Below, in pieces: positions 8,287 to 17,317 of a DNA stretch of 64,000 nucleotides. The stretch is taken from NCBI RefSeq assembly GCF_003308995.1, contig NZ_QFFJ01000002.1, forward strand, positions 1,302,001 to 1,366,000, read 5' to 3'. Origin of the DNA: Chitinophaga flava (GTDB lineage: Bacteria; Bacteroidota; Bacteroidia; Chitinophagales; Chitinophagaceae). A program made the translations under genes and the position numbers. Under the pieces are notes generated by a model. The model did no database searches, had not been told where the DNA came from, and saw only the letters and a list, made by a program, of their open reading frames with translations. The stretch's first letter is position 1, and every line of letters begins with the position of its first letter.

Positions 8287-9135
8287 ATGAAATTGTATTT
8301 GGTTCTTTTTGCAGTAATACTATTGTTTTCCAATAATGTAAATGCTCAGAAAGAAAACATTCAAAAAGAAGCGCTTTTGGTGGGTGTATTTCATTTTAAC
8401 AATCCCGGTGCTGATCTGGCAAAAACAGAGACTTTTGATGTAATGAGTAAAAAATCACAACAGGAACTGGAACTGATAACAGACCATATTAAGAAGTTTC
8501 GGCCCACTAAAATATTTGTGGAGTGGGAATATGATAATCAGCCTGCCCTGGATACGCTGTATAACCGCTACCTGAAAGGCACCTATTTTAGCTATGTACA
8601 GGATAAATTTCCGGGTAATACATTCTATGCACAGAATGAAATATTTCAACTGGTCTTCAGAGCAGGTAAAAAAGCAGGACTGGAAAAAATATATGCTATA
8701 GATTACCCGATGGACTGGCCTTATGATAGTTTACAGATTGCCATCCAAAAAGCAGGACAAACAGGTCTGCAGCAGGAGATCGACAAACAAATAAAAGAGT
8801 TTGGTGAGCAGACAAATGCTTTAATGAAGAAACTCACACTGACTCAACTTTTACTTGAAGAGAATAAAACGAGCACACGAAACTTCAACCTGGGATTTTA
8901 TATAACGTTGTTGAACAAAGGCGGCGCTTTACATGACTTTACAGGAGCTGACGTTGTGAATGCCTGGTATAAAAGGAACCTGTATATGTATTCATTAATT
9001 CAAAAACTTTCAGAAGAAAAGAATGAACGTATTATGATTATTGCTGGAAGTGGCCATGTTGCGGTGTTTAAGCAATTTATCGCTATAGACAGGAATTATA
9101 AGGCTGTTGAATTAAGTGATATTCTGAAGAATTAA
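8287..9135 (+). CDS. Secreted DUF5694 domain protein
   Basis: A 282-residue protein with a signal peptide (hydrophobic residues 3-15, cleavage probably after VNAQ). The mature part begins with the conserved ALLVGVFHFNNPGAD, contains KIFVEWE and YAIDYPMDWP, and ends with the strand IMIIAGSGHVAVFKQFI. The early G-x-FHF, the E of FVEWE and the late GSGH are reminiscent of the TraB/EreA/ChaN-like hydrolase fold, to which DUF5694 seems related. This is a fold-level inference. The base composition resembles that of the AraC gene in front of it, suggesting they arrived together. Catalytic activity is not known to me. Confidence 0.8.
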   Translation: MKLYLVLFAVILLFSNNVNAQKENIQKEALLVGVFHFNNPGADLAKTETFDVMSKKSQQELELITDHIKKFRPTKIFVEWEYDNQPALDTLYNRYLKGTYFSYVQDKFPGNTFYAQNEIFQLVFRAGKKAGLEKIYAIDYPMDWPYDSLQIAIQKAGQTGLQQEIDKQIKEFGEQTNALMKKLTLTQLLLEENKTSTRNFNLGFYITLLNKGGALHDFTGADVVNAWYKRNLYMYSLIQKLSEEKNERIMIIAGSGHVAVFKQFIAIDRNYKAVELSDILKN

Positions 9136-9156
9136 CTAAAGAGTGATCTATTGCAG

Positions 9157-9194
9157 AGCCCAATGACATAGTGAAAGCGGTGCCTTTGGGCTTT
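9157..9194. terminator. Possible bidirectional terminator
   Basis: AGCCCAA (9157-9163) pairs with TTGGGCT (9186-9192) between the convergent DUF5694 and cupin genes. The stem is only 7 bp with a long loop, so this is tentative. Confidence 0.35.
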
Positions 9195-9208
9195 GTAATC
9201 ACCACAGG

Positions 9209-9544
9209 TTATTTCAGAAAATCTCCGTCAATTATTAGTAGTTTAACCCCTGATTCCGTACTGGAACGATGATTACTAAGTTCATCAGAAACGACGTAAG
9301 TCATACCCTGATCCAGTACAAACTGTTCCCCATTATCCAATTCGCTGATAAAGCTGCCTTCCAGGCAATGAACAATATGCCCCTTCTTACACCAATGATC
9401 GGCCAGGTATCCGGGGGTATAGGTAACAATTCGAATTCGCAAACCAGGCAATTGAAGCGTTTGCCATAATGCACTGCCGGTTATACCGGCATGGGTTGTG
9501 GAATCAATGGTATTCCAGTCAATACATTGAAAAGGATGTTTCAT
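9209..9544 (-). CDS. DHCW-motif cupin fold protein
   Basis: A 111-residue single cupin barrel. The family's name-giving motif appears as ADHWCKKGHIVHCLEG around residues 47-62. In it the D-H-W-C run and the following H-x-x-H provide likely metal ligands, and EGSFI closes cupin motif 1. The second half (FVLDQGMTYVVSD, then HRSSTESGVKLLIIDG) is the return sheet. Length is normal. The protein stands alone, convergent with the DUF5694 gene and divergent from the sigma factor gene at 9658. Function in this family is not established. Confidence 0.85.
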   Translation of the reverse strand: MKHPFQCIDWNTIDSTTHAGITGSALWQTLQLPGLRIRIVTYTPGYLADHWCKKGHIVHCLEGSFISELDNGEQFVLDQGMTYVVSDELSNHRSSTESGVKLLIIDGDFLK

Positions 9545-9657
9545 ATTCCTAAAAATACGAAAGTCCGGCTACCATAACAACCAGACCTTAAAAAATCAGG
9601 TTAAAGCATTGATTCTGCCTTTTTTATTACTTTTATGCGGTTTTTCTGGTAAAAAAT

Positions 9658-10260
9658 TTGACGCTGTATAGTTCCCATACCGATAAAGTCTTGTGTGAAT
9701 TGCTGAAAGAGGGCGATGAGATGGCATTTGGAGCCCTTTATGACCGGTATTGGGCGGATATCTATAGAAATGCCATGAAAATTCTGCGTTCAGAAAGTGA
9801 TGCGGAAGATGTAGTACAGGAATTATTTGAGTCTGTTTGGAAAAGACGCGCGGAATTGCTGATCCACGGTTCTGTTGCCGGGTATCTTCATACGAGTGCC
9901 AGATATCTGGCTATTCACCACATAGAGAAAAAAATTGAATTACTGGATAATGATGATTCGCTGACGCTTGCTTTTCAGCAGGCTGATTTGCCGCTTATAG
10001 AGTCTCATCTGGATGCTAAAATCCTGGAAATAGCCATTGATAAGATAGTAGAAACAATGCCGGAGAAAATGAAAATGGTGTTTTTGCTCAGTCGGAAAGA
10101 ACAACTTACGCACAAACAAATTGCTATAAAACTGCACATTTCCGAGGAAACGGTGAAGAAGCAGGTGTATAATGCTTTGAAGCTGATCAGGAAAAACATG
10201 AACACGATTCCATTAGCACTAATAATTGCCACTGTTTACGCATTTCCGCACCAAGGATAA
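9658..10260 (+). CDS. ECF RNA polymerase sigma factor (Bacteroidota expansion family)
   Basis: A 200-residue extracytoplasmic-function sigma factor. Region 2 covers about residues 20-90 (FGALYDRYWADIYRNAMKIL, then DAEDVVQELFESVWKRR). Region 4 covers about 130-185 (LSRKEQLTHKQIAIKLHISE, ETVKKQVYNAL). The only reasonable start is TTG at 9658, because the first in-frame ATG (9721) would delete part of region 2. A weak start fits low expression. It is immediately upstream of a FecR anti-sigma gene and a SusC gene, the standard trans-envelope signalling arrangement in which substrate binding outside releases this factor to transcribe the locus. Confidence 0.9.
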   Translation: MTLYSSHTDKVLCELLKEGDEMAFGALYDRYWADIYRNAMKILRSESDAEDVVQELFESVWKRRAELLIHGSVAGYLHTSARYLAIHHIEKKIELLDNDDSLTLAFQQADLPLIESHLDAKILEIAIDKIVETMPEKMKMVFLLSRKEQLTHKQIAIKLHISEETVKKQVYNALKLIRKNMNTIPLALIIATVYAFPHQG

Positions 10261-10309
10261 AAAAAATTGAATTTTATCTACCACCAACCTTTCTTTTTTT
10301 ACACATATA

Positions 10310-10348
10310 TATAGCAGTAACTACAATTGAGAATGCATTGCTGCTATA
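10310..10348 (+). promoter_or_regulatory. Hairpin between sigma factor and FecR genes
   Basis: TATAGCAGTAA (10310-10320) pairs with TTGCTGCTATA (10338-10348) with one G-T pair. The stem ends 12 bases before the FecR start codon. It could limit readthrough or tune FecR translation. Confidence 0.4.
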
Positions 10349-10360
10349 AAAAGGCTGTTT

Positions 10361-11524
10361 ATGCTTAATAAGGAAGAGATCCGGGAACTGCTGCAGCGTT
10401 ACCAACAGGGACAATGCAGCAGGGAGGAAGTCATGATGATCGAGAGCTGGTATCAGCAACAATTGGATAAGTCGACATGGGATTTCCAACCAGGAGAGGA
10501 AGCATTGATTGGTGCGAGGATTAAGGCCCGCATCCATGAAAAGCTTCATATGGGGGCGCCAGCTGATAGCCAACCAGCACCATTACGCGCAGGCTGGAAA
10601 AAATGGTATAGCATGGCTGCTGCAAGCTTATTGCTCATGGCTGTTGCCGGAGGAAGTTACTGGCGGTGGCATCATACTGATGTAATAAAGCAGCCATCAG
10701 TAGCCAGTACACCACAAGACGTTGCTCCCGGAGGTAACAAAGCCATACTTACGTTGGGGAATGGTAGTCAAATTATACTGGATAGCGCCGCCAATGGTAG
10801 CCTGGCTCAACAGGGAAATACACAGGTACAAAAGCTGGTGAACGGGCAAATCGTTTATCACACTTTAAAAAGTGAACCGGCGGAAATTGTGTATAACACA
10901 CTTACTACACCCAGAGGAGGCCAGTATCAACTGCGTTTGCCGGATGGAACGCAGATATGGTTAAATGCCGCGTCATCGATTACCTATCCCACGGCTTTTG
11001 CCGGAAAAGAGCGAATGGTAGCCGTTACAGGGGAAGTTTATTTTGAAGTGGCGCCTGATGCTGATAAGCCCTTCAGCGTTAAAGCGGGGGATATGACGGT
11101 GGATGTATTAGGAACACATTTTAATGTGAATGCCTATGCAGATGAAAAAAATAAATATGCTACCCTGTTGGAAGGCAAGGTGAAGATAGTACGCGGTGAT
11201 CGGACACAGCTCCTGCATCCTGGTCAGCAAGCCAGTATAACAGCTGCCGGTGAAATGGAACTGATTAAAGAGATAGATGTAGAACAGGTAATGGCCTGGA
11301 GAAACGGAAAATTCATCTTCAGGGATAAAGAAGATATCACTGCCATCATGCGTCAGATTTCACGCTGGTATGATTTGGAGGTGGAATACAGGGGGACTGT
11401 TACCAAACATTTCTGGGGATCTGTTTCCAGACAGCTGAATGCATCGGAAGTATTTAAGGTATTGGAAGCCACCGGTGGTGTGCACTTCAAAATTGAAGGA
11501 AAGAAAGTAATTGTTATGCCATAA
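10361..11524 (+). CDS. FecR-type anti-sigma factor
   Basis: A 387-residue inner-membrane signalling protein that holds the sigma factor at 9658 inactive until the receptor signals. It begins with a cytoplasmic helix (EEIRELLQRYQQGQCSREEV) that should bind the sigma factor. One membrane helix lies near residues 84-104 (KKWYSMAAASLLLMAVAGGS). The periplasmic FecR domain at about 180-280 shows PDGTQIWLNAASSITYP and VTGEVYFEVA with VDVLGTHFNVNAY. A C-terminal DUF4974-type secretin/TonB-like domain holds FRDKEDITAIMRQISRWYDL. It lies between the sigma and SusC genes as expected. Confidence 0.93.
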   Translation: MLNKEEIRELLQRYQQGQCSREEVMMIESWYQQQLDKSTWDFQPGEEALIGARIKARIHEKLHMGAPADSQPAPLRAGWKKWYSMAAASLLLMAVAGGSYWRWHHTDVIKQPSVASTPQDVAPGGNKAILTLGNGSQIILDSAANGSLAQQGNTQVQKLVNGQIVYHTLKSEPAEIVYNTLTTPRGGQYQLRLPDGTQIWLNAASSITYPTAFAGKERMVAVTGEVYFEVAPDADKPFSVKAGDMTVDVLGTHFNVNAYADEKNKYATLLEGKVKIVRGDRTQLLHPGQQASITAAGEMELIKEIDVEQVMAWRNGKFIFRDKEDITAIMRQISRWYDLEVEYRGTVTKHFWGSVSRQLNASEVFKVLEATGGVHFKIEGKKVIVMP

Positions 11525-11557
11525 TAAAAAAGCAAATAGAATAACCTGAAATAAAAA

Positions 11558-11583
11558 CCGCTCCGGGGCCTAGACCGGAGCGG
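11558..11583 (+). promoter_or_regulatory. GC-rich hairpin between FecR and SusC genes
   Basis: CCGCTCCGG (11558-11566) pairs with CCGGAGCGG (11575-11583). There is no T-tract, so it is more likely an mRNA-processing or stability element, or a weak attenuator, than a full terminator. The second FecR/SusC pair in the window has a comparable hairpin at 61671-61693. Confidence 0.5.
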
Positions 11584-11656
11584 GGAACATGTTCAGGCTA
11601 ATCAATTCACAATCTGTTCGGACCGTTTATTTTATCAACCTAAACAATGCAAAGCT

Positions 11657-14600
11657 ATGCAATTTAAGGCTCTTTGTAACCCTGCCCGTGGCAGGACTTT
11701 TACCAAAATAATGGTGATCATGAACCTATCAGCCATCTTTCTTTTATCAACTTGTCTCACAGTTAGTGCTGCCGGATATGCTCAGGTCACACTGTCAGAG
11801 AAATCGGCTCCCTTACAAAAAGTATTCAGGGAAATACAAAAACAAAGCGGATATGACTTTGTATGTACCTACGAACTGCTTGAAAAAGCCGGAAATGTAA
11901 CTGTCAACGTTCGGAATGCAACGATACAAGCTTCCATGGAAGCAGCCCTGAGAGGTAAGGAGCTTACCTTTGAAATCCAGGGGAAAACCGTAATCGTAAA
12001 ACCATTGGCCGGCAATGCCGCTATACAGGCTGATACCACACGACAAGCCGGTCAGCAAATGGATATACAGGGAAAAGTAACCGATGAAAAGGGAAATCCC
12101 ATCCCCGGTGCTACCATCAATATAACAGAACAAAAACGATCTGTTCCGGCCAATGCGAATGGTGTATTTGTGTTGAAAGGGGTGGTACGTGGTAATACAA
12201 TTGAAATATCAAGTATTGGTTTCGAACCCAAACGCATCACTGTAAAAGATGATAGCCCAATTGTTATTGTGTTAAAAGAGGCTACTACTAAGCTGAAAGA
12301 GATTGTACTGGTAGGGTACGGACAGCAAAAAAAAGCAACACTTACAGGGGCAATCGCGACGGTAGGAAATAAAGAATTAAACGAAAACCATACTGGTGCC
12401 GCAGTATCTGATATGCTGGCAGGAAAGATTTCCGGCTTATATGTACAGAAAAGCAATGGTGTACCAGGCGCTGGGTCTGATATTAAAATTCGTGGTCTCA
12501 GTACTTTTAATAATTCCAATCCACTGGTAATCGTAGATGGTATTCCTGGTCGTAGTATTGATGACCTGAATCCAACAGATATTCAGGCTGTATCTGTGCT
12601 GAAAGATGCTGCTGCTATTGCGGTATACGGCGCAAGAGCTGCCAATGGGGTAATTCTGATTACTACCAGGAAAGGACAGGCCGGTAAACCTGAAATTACT
12701 TTCAGCAGCAATATCAGTACACAAAAACCTACATTTATCTATAAACGGGTAAATGCTTATCAGTATGCTGAGCTGCAAAATGAAGCCCTGCGAAATGAAG
12801 ATACCTATAACCCATCTATCGGGCTGGGATATACGAAAGAGCAGATACAGCTGTTTAAAGATGGGTCAGATCCTAACCGCTATCCCAATACAGACTGGTT
12901 AAAAACACTCACCAAATCATCCGTACTGCAATCTAATTACAACCTCTCCGCTGCCGGCGGTAGTGAAAATACCCAGTATTTTGTTTCACTGGGATATGTG
13001 AAAAACGCCGGACTGGTACCAATTGAAGACTATAGTCGTTGGAACCTGCGTAGCAATCTTTCTGCAAATATTACCCGCAGACTCAAACTGGATCTGAATA
13101 TAGCTGGTATTTTTAGTAAGCAGGAAGGGCAAAATGTGTATGGTGGTACTTATATCATGAAACAGGCTTACGGTACACCGCCTATCAGGGCAAATCAGTT
13201 CACCAATGGTTTATATGCCCAGGTTCCGGAACAAAGAGGCAATACTTACTTACAGTCTATTGGTGCTGCTGGCTTTAACACTACTTATAATAATACGCTT
13301 AACTCTACTTTATCATTGCAATATGAGCTGCCCTGGATAAAAGGATTATTTGTAAAAGGTACAGCGGCTTATGATAAAGGATATTCTTTTGGTAAGAACT
13401 TTTCAACGCCTTATGATATGTACACCATCAATAAGGCAGGTGACTATACGAAAGTGGCGGCCAACCCGCCAACGGCTAATCTGAGCGAAAGCTTCAATCA
13501 GCCACAGGCTACCACATTGGAAGGGTCACTACGGTATACCGGTGAATTTGCGAGCCATCATGTATCCGGATTATTATTATATACGCAAACACAATCGCAG
13601 ACAGATAATTTTAGTGCACAGCGTAGAAACTTTGTTTCGTCAGCATTACCGCAGTTATCACTCGGAGACCCTTCTCAGGCTTCTGTTTCAGGTAATGCGT
13701 CTCAATCAGCCCGCAGAGGCGTGGTAGGAAGGGTTACCTATGATTATGATGCACGTTATTTAGTGGAGTTTAACTTCCGCTATGATGGTTCAGATATTTT
13801 CCCTCCTGGTCACCGATATGGTTTTTTCCCTTCCGTTTCGGCAGGATGGGTGATTTCAGACGAACCATTCTATAAACCACTTTCCAGAAATGTTGATTTC
13901 CTTAAAATCCGGGGCTCCTGGGGACAACTCGGTAATGATAGGGTAGACCCGTATCAATTCCTGTCTATTTATAAATTGATAGGGGCGCCTTATTATGGAG
14001 GCGGATATACGCTGGGTGGAGCAAATCCTACCTATTATTCTTCTTTGCAAACAGGTGTATTGCCCAACCCTTCTTTCACCTGGGAAAGGGCAGTAATGAC
14101 TAACATCGGTGTAGAAGCACATTTTAAAGAAGATCTGCTTACACTGGAAGCTGATTATTTCCGCAAACGCACCAGAGATATTCTGGCAGCACCAGCCTTA
14201 CAGGTGCCTGCTGTAATAGGACTTGGATTACCAGACTACAATAATGGAGTTGTGGATAATAGTGGTTTCGAGATCACGCTGCGTCATACCCGTCATCTGA
14301 AAAAATTCACTTATTATATTGAATCAAATGTCAGCTTTAATAAAAACAAAATAGTTTCTTTCCCGGAATCACGCAGTACCCCAGAGTGGCAAAAGATTAC
14401 AGGTACCTCAGTAGCCAGTTACTCCGTAGTAGATCCGTTGGTAGGACGATTGGGATATAAGTCGCAGGGATTATATCAGACACCGCAGGAAGTAAGTGGA
14501 GGACCTTCACCTTTATATGGAACGGTAGCCCCTGGTGATATTCGTTATCAGGATGTAGACGGAGATGGTATCATTACACCGAATGACCGTGTAGTGCTCG

Positions 14601-15067
14601 GTGAACATTTCTTTCCTGGTGTTCAGTATGGTTTCCGCCTTGGTGGTAACTATAACGGGATAGAATTGAATGTACTGTTTCAGGGATCTGGTAATGTACA
14701 GGCTTACAACTCCACTACAAATTCCCGTGTAGGGGTTTCCGGTAGTCAGCAATTATTGGATCACTGGACACCACAAAACACGCAGGCTACGTATCCGCGC
14801 CTGTGGGTTAACTATCAAAACAATGCAGAAGTATCTGATTACTGGATTGTGAATGCCGCATATATGCGCCTGAAGAATATTGAATTGGCCTATAGTTTAC
14901 GAAAAGAAATATTGCAGAAAATAGGAGTTAAAAATCTCCGGTTGTCCATTTCCGGAAATAATCTGCTCACCCTTACCCACTTTAAATTAACAGACCCTGA
15001 ATCTGCCGGACAGATCACTGATCCGCTGATGAAGTCTTACACAGTGGGCGCTACCCTGCAATTTTAA
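11657..15067 (+). CDS. SusC/RagA family TonB-linked outer membrane receptor with STN domain
   Basis: Outer-membrane TonB-dependent transporter of 1136 residues that imports an oligomeric nutrient together with the SusD lipoprotein encoded next. The long N-terminal leader ends in a signal peptide (AIFLLSTCLTVSAAGYAQ). It is followed by an STN signalling domain (about 43-115), a carboxypeptidase-regulatory-like domain (about 133-215, beginning DIQGKVTDEKGNPIPGATI), and the plug (about 220-350). The plug contains the SusC signatures LVIVDGIPG and VLKDAAAIAVYGARAANGV. The rest is the 22-strand barrel ending in an aromatic residue (GATLQF). The STN domain ties the receptor to FecR and the sigma factor upstream. 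No adjacent glycoside hydrolase reveals the substrate. Confidence 0.95.
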   Translation: MQFKALCNPARGRTFTKIMVIMNLSAIFLLSTCLTVSAAGYAQVTLSEKSAPLQKVFREIQKQSGYDFVCTYELLEKAGNVTVNVRNATIQASMEAALRGKELTFEIQGKTVIVKPLAGNAAIQADTTRQAGQQMDIQGKVTDEKGNPIPGATINITEQKRSVPANANGVFVLKGVVRGNTIEISSIGFEPKRITVKDDSPIVIVLKEATTKLKEIVLVGYGQQKKATLTGAIATVGNKELNENHTGAAVSDMLAGKISGLYVQKSNGVPGAGSDIKIRGLSTFNNSNPLVIVDGIPGRSIDDLNPTDIQAVSVLKDAAAIAVYGARAANGVILITTRKGQAGKPEITFSSNISTQKPTFIYKRVNAYQYAELQNEALRNEDTYNPSIGLGYTKEQIQLFKDGSDPNRYPNTDWLKTLTKSSVLQSNYNLSAAGGSENTQYFVSLGYVKNAGLVPIEDYSRWNLRSNLSANITRRLKLDLNIAGIFSKQEGQNVYGGTYIMKQAYGTPPIRANQFTNGLYAQVPEQRGNTYLQSIGAAGFNTTYNNTLNSTLSLQYELPWIKGLFVKGTAAYDKGYSFGKNFSTPYDMYTINKAGDYTKVAANPPTANLSESFNQPQATTLEGSLRYTGEFASHHVSGLLLYTQTQSQTDNFSAQRRNFVSSALPQLSLGDPSQASVSGNASQSARRGVVGRVTYDYDARYLVEFNFRYDGSDIFPPGHRYGFFPSVSAGWVISDEPFYKPLSRNVDFLKIRGSWGQLGNDRVDPYQFLSIYKLIGAPYYGGGYTLGGANPTYYSSLQTGVLPNPSFTWERAVMTNIGVEAHFKEDLLTLEADYFRKRTRDILAAPALQVPAVIGLGLPDYNNGVVDNSGFEITLRHTRHLKKFTYYIESNVSFNKNKIVSFPESRSTPEWQKITGTSVASYSVVDPLVGRLGYKSQGLYQTPQEVSGGPSPLYGTVAPGDIRYQDVDGDGIITPNDRVVLGEHFFPGVQYGFRLGGNYNGIELNVLFQGSGNVQAYNSTTNSRVGVSGSQQLLDHWTPQNTQATYPRLWVNYQNNAEVSDYWIVNAAYMRLKNIELAYSLRKEILQKIGVKNLRLSISGNNLLTLTHFKLTDPESAGQITDPLMKSYTVGATLQF

Positions 15068-15107
15068 GAAACACATTTTAATGGACATTTATTAAAGTAA
15101 GTACACC

Positions 15108-16742
15108 ATGATAAAAAATATAATTACCGGATTCATCCTGCTTGCAGCAGTTGTTTTATTAGGTAGTTCCTGTAAAAAGGACTTCCTGAATAAAGGCCCG
15201 CTGGACCAGTACAGTGAAGAGAATGTATGGAAGGATAGTGCACTGGTCAATCGTTTTGTGATGGATATTTATAGTAATCTTATTACCACCTATGATTACG
15301 TAGGTTCATATAATTCCATCAATCAGGGTTTTTTACCGGCAGATATCACCGATGAAGCACAATCCAATTTTCCGGGAGGTACGGCAGATTTGATTAATCA
15401 CGGACAGTATAATGCTGCTGCTAATATATTTGATGCTTTTTGGTCACTTCCCAGTAGTGGCGGGTTTCATCAAAATGGTGCTTATGAAAATATTCGTAAG
15501 TGCAATTTGTTTTTATCGCATTTGGAAGATATGCCGCTTAGTACAAAAGGTAAAGAACAGCTTACTGGTGAAGTACGTTTTTTGCGGGCTTATAATTATC
15601 AGTTACTGTATTCCATTTTCGGTCGTTTCCCGATTATCAGTAAAGTACTGAGTATGACAGATGATCTGAATATTCCACGGGGAACAGATGAAGCCTGTAG
15701 GGCATTTATTATAGATGACTTAGATGCTGCTGCGGCTGTACTGCCTGTTGCATACGGCGCTTCAGATGTAGGTAGGATCACCAAAGGTGCTGCATTGGGC
15801 ATGAAATGCCGTTTACTCCTGAACGCCAAACAGTATGCCGCCGCCGCTACTGCGGCAGAAGCGGTAATGAACCTGAATGTTTATCAGTTATTCCCTGATT
15901 ATGGCGCGCTCTTTTATCCGCAAAATGATGATAATGCAGAGGTAATTTTCAATAAGGAATATGGTAGCGATCAAAGCGGACAAACACATACATTAGACCT
16001 GTACGAAAACGCAGCTTTCTTTACCGGCTTTTTTAGTCCGGAAGATGTACCTACTCAGAACATAGTAGATCAGTATCTGATGACGGATGGTTTACCCTGG
16101 GATAAATCGCCCTTGTACAATGCAGTGCAGCCTTATGCTAACCGGGACCCTCGTTTTCACGCAAGCATCATTTATGATGGTACTACCTGGAAAGGACAAG
16201 TAATAGACATGCAACTGGGATCGGTATTTAACCCTACTTTTGGTAGTCCTTCGCTCACAGGTTATATGTTCAGAAAGTTCCTGAATCCTGGTTATGTTTT
16301 TTATGGTAACAATACCAATTATCAGAATTGTGTGGTATTGAGATTGGCCGAAATTTATCTGAACTATGCAGAATGTCAGTTGAAACTCGGTAATCCGGAG
16401 GAAGCACGTAAGTATGTAAACCTGCTCAGACGCAGAGCACAGATGCCTGAAATCGCTGCCGGGCAAATGACCTGGGATGCATATGTAAGAGAACGTACAG
16501 TGGAGTTGGCATTTGAAGGAGAACGTCGTGCGGATATCCGTCGTTGGGATATGGGAGCTACCTTGTTAGGGACTACCATTTATGGTGTTGGTATAGAAAC
16601 AGTAGATGGTGCGCGTCAGTACACGCGTACCGTGGTAGAAAAAAGAACCTTTGAGCCTAAAATGTATTATTTCCCGATTCCGCTGGCTCAATTACAGAAA
16701 TACCCTGCCGGAAAAGTACTGGAACAAAATCAGGGTTGGTAA
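15108..16742 (+). CDS. RagB/SusD family nutrient-binding outer membrane lipoprotein
   Basis: A 544-residue surface lipoprotein that forms the lid over the SusC barrel. A lipoprotein signal peptide ends in LGSSC, lipidated Cys at about residue 22, followed by the typical KKDFLNKGPLDQYSEENVW. Helical TPR-like repeats occur in the first half (KCNLFLSHLEDM, then EVRFLRAYNYQLLYSIFGRF). The C-terminal RagB half has VLRLAEIYLNYAEC, then ARKYVNLLRRRA, and ends RTVELAFEGERRADIRRW before YYFPIP. It lies 40 bases after SusC in the same operon and is closed by the hairpin at 16796-16825. It is the last gene of the locus. Confidence 0.95.
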   Translation: MIKNIITGFILLAAVVLLGSSCKKDFLNKGPLDQYSEENVWKDSALVNRFVMDIYSNLITTYDYVGSYNSINQGFLPADITDEAQSNFPGGTADLINHGQYNAAANIFDAFWSLPSSGGFHQNGAYENIRKCNLFLSHLEDMPLSTKGKEQLTGEVRFLRAYNYQLLYSIFGRFPIISKVLSMTDDLNIPRGTDEACRAFIIDDLDAAAAVLPVAYGASDVGRITKGAALGMKCRLLLNAKQYAAAATAAEAVMNLNVYQLFPDYGALFYPQNDDNAEVIFNKEYGSDQSGQTHTLDLYENAAFFTGFFSPEDVPTQNIVDQYLMTDGLPWDKSPLYNAVQPYANRDPRFHASIIYDGTTWKGQVIDMQLGSVFNPTFGSPSLTGYMFRKFLNPGYVFYGNNTNYQNCVVLRLAEIYLNYAECQLKLGNPEEARKYVNLLRRRAQMPEIAAGQMTWDAYVRERTVELAFEGERRADIRRWDMGATLLGTTIYGVGIETVDGARQYTRTVVEKRTFEPKMYYFPIPLAQLQKYPAGKVLEQNQGW

Positions 16743-16795
16743 ACCGGCTTTATACCTGTCTTAACTATTCCTAACAAATAGCAGATCTGAACCAA

Positions 16796-16825
16796 TACAG
16801 CCGTTCCCGTTAGGGAATGGCTGTA
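16796..16825. terminator. Stem-loop between SusD and HxlR genes
   Basis: TACAGCCGTTCCC pairs with GGGAATGGCTGTA (one G-T pair) around a 4-base loop, located between two convergent genes. No long T-tract follows, so efficiency is uncertain. Confidence 0.6.
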
Positions 16826-16838
16826 CTATTAGGAGAGG

Positions 16839-17210
16839 TTAGTTGATAGGTGCCGTATCTTTTCCTGTAATCCTTTTTTTATGCTTTAATCCCCAGCTCC
16901 CCAGTACGGATATCACTTCCTTCAGGGTCTCTGCATAGTCGGTAGGCAAATATTCCACTACTACCGGTGTCTGATCTGCTTTAACCACTCTTTTCACCAA
17001 CCCATTCAGCTCCAGGGATTTCAGTTCTGTTGATAATACCCTTGCTGAAATTCCTTGAATGGTACGCTGCAATTCGTTAAAACGATGGTAGCCGGTTACC
17101 AGCGCAATAATGATACGGAGCTTCCATTTACCCCCGAGTACGTAAATCGCATCTTCCACTGCGGACAGCTGGGCGGTACATTTCACTTGTCGTAAGTCTG
17201 GCATTTTCAT
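16839..17210 (-). CDS. HxlR family transcriptional regulator
   Basis: A 123-residue MarR-like winged-helix protein of the HxlR/YodB type. The conserved N-terminal Cys (C11 in VKCTAQ), which in YodB-like regulators senses electrophiles, is present. It is followed by the family core AVEDAIYVLGGKWKLRIIIALV, then RFNELQRTIQGISARVLSTELKSLELNGLV, matched here in segments. It is divergently transcribed from the flavodoxin-fold reductase at 17318, and two palindromic sites lie between them. Repression of the reductase, relieved by quinone or diamide-type stress, is the likely scheme by analogy to YodB/azoR systems. Confidence 0.9.
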   Translation of the reverse strand: MKMPDLRQVKCTAQLSAVEDAIYVLGGKWKLRIIIALVTGYHRFNELQRTIQGISARVLSTELKSLELNGLVKRVVKADQTPVVVEYLPTDYAETLKEVISVLGSWGLKHKKRITGKDTAPIN

Positions 17211-17236
17211 GTGTTTATCCGGATTAAATAACTTTT

Positions 17237-17272
17237 AGGTTACTACTAACCTTTAGTATACTACTAACCTTT
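17237..17272. promoter_or_regulatory. Paired operator for the HxlR regulator
   Basis: AGGTTActacTAACCT (17237-17252) is a perfect inverted repeat. TTAGTAtacTACTAA (17253-17267) is a second one directly adjacent. Read as direct repeats, TACTACTAACCTTT occurs at 17241 and 17259. This sits in the divergent promoter and is the obvious regulator binding site. Confidence 0.65.
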
Positions 17273-17317
17273 TATTAGCTAATGTAGGTAGTTTTGACTT
17301 ACCAAAAAGTAAAAGAA

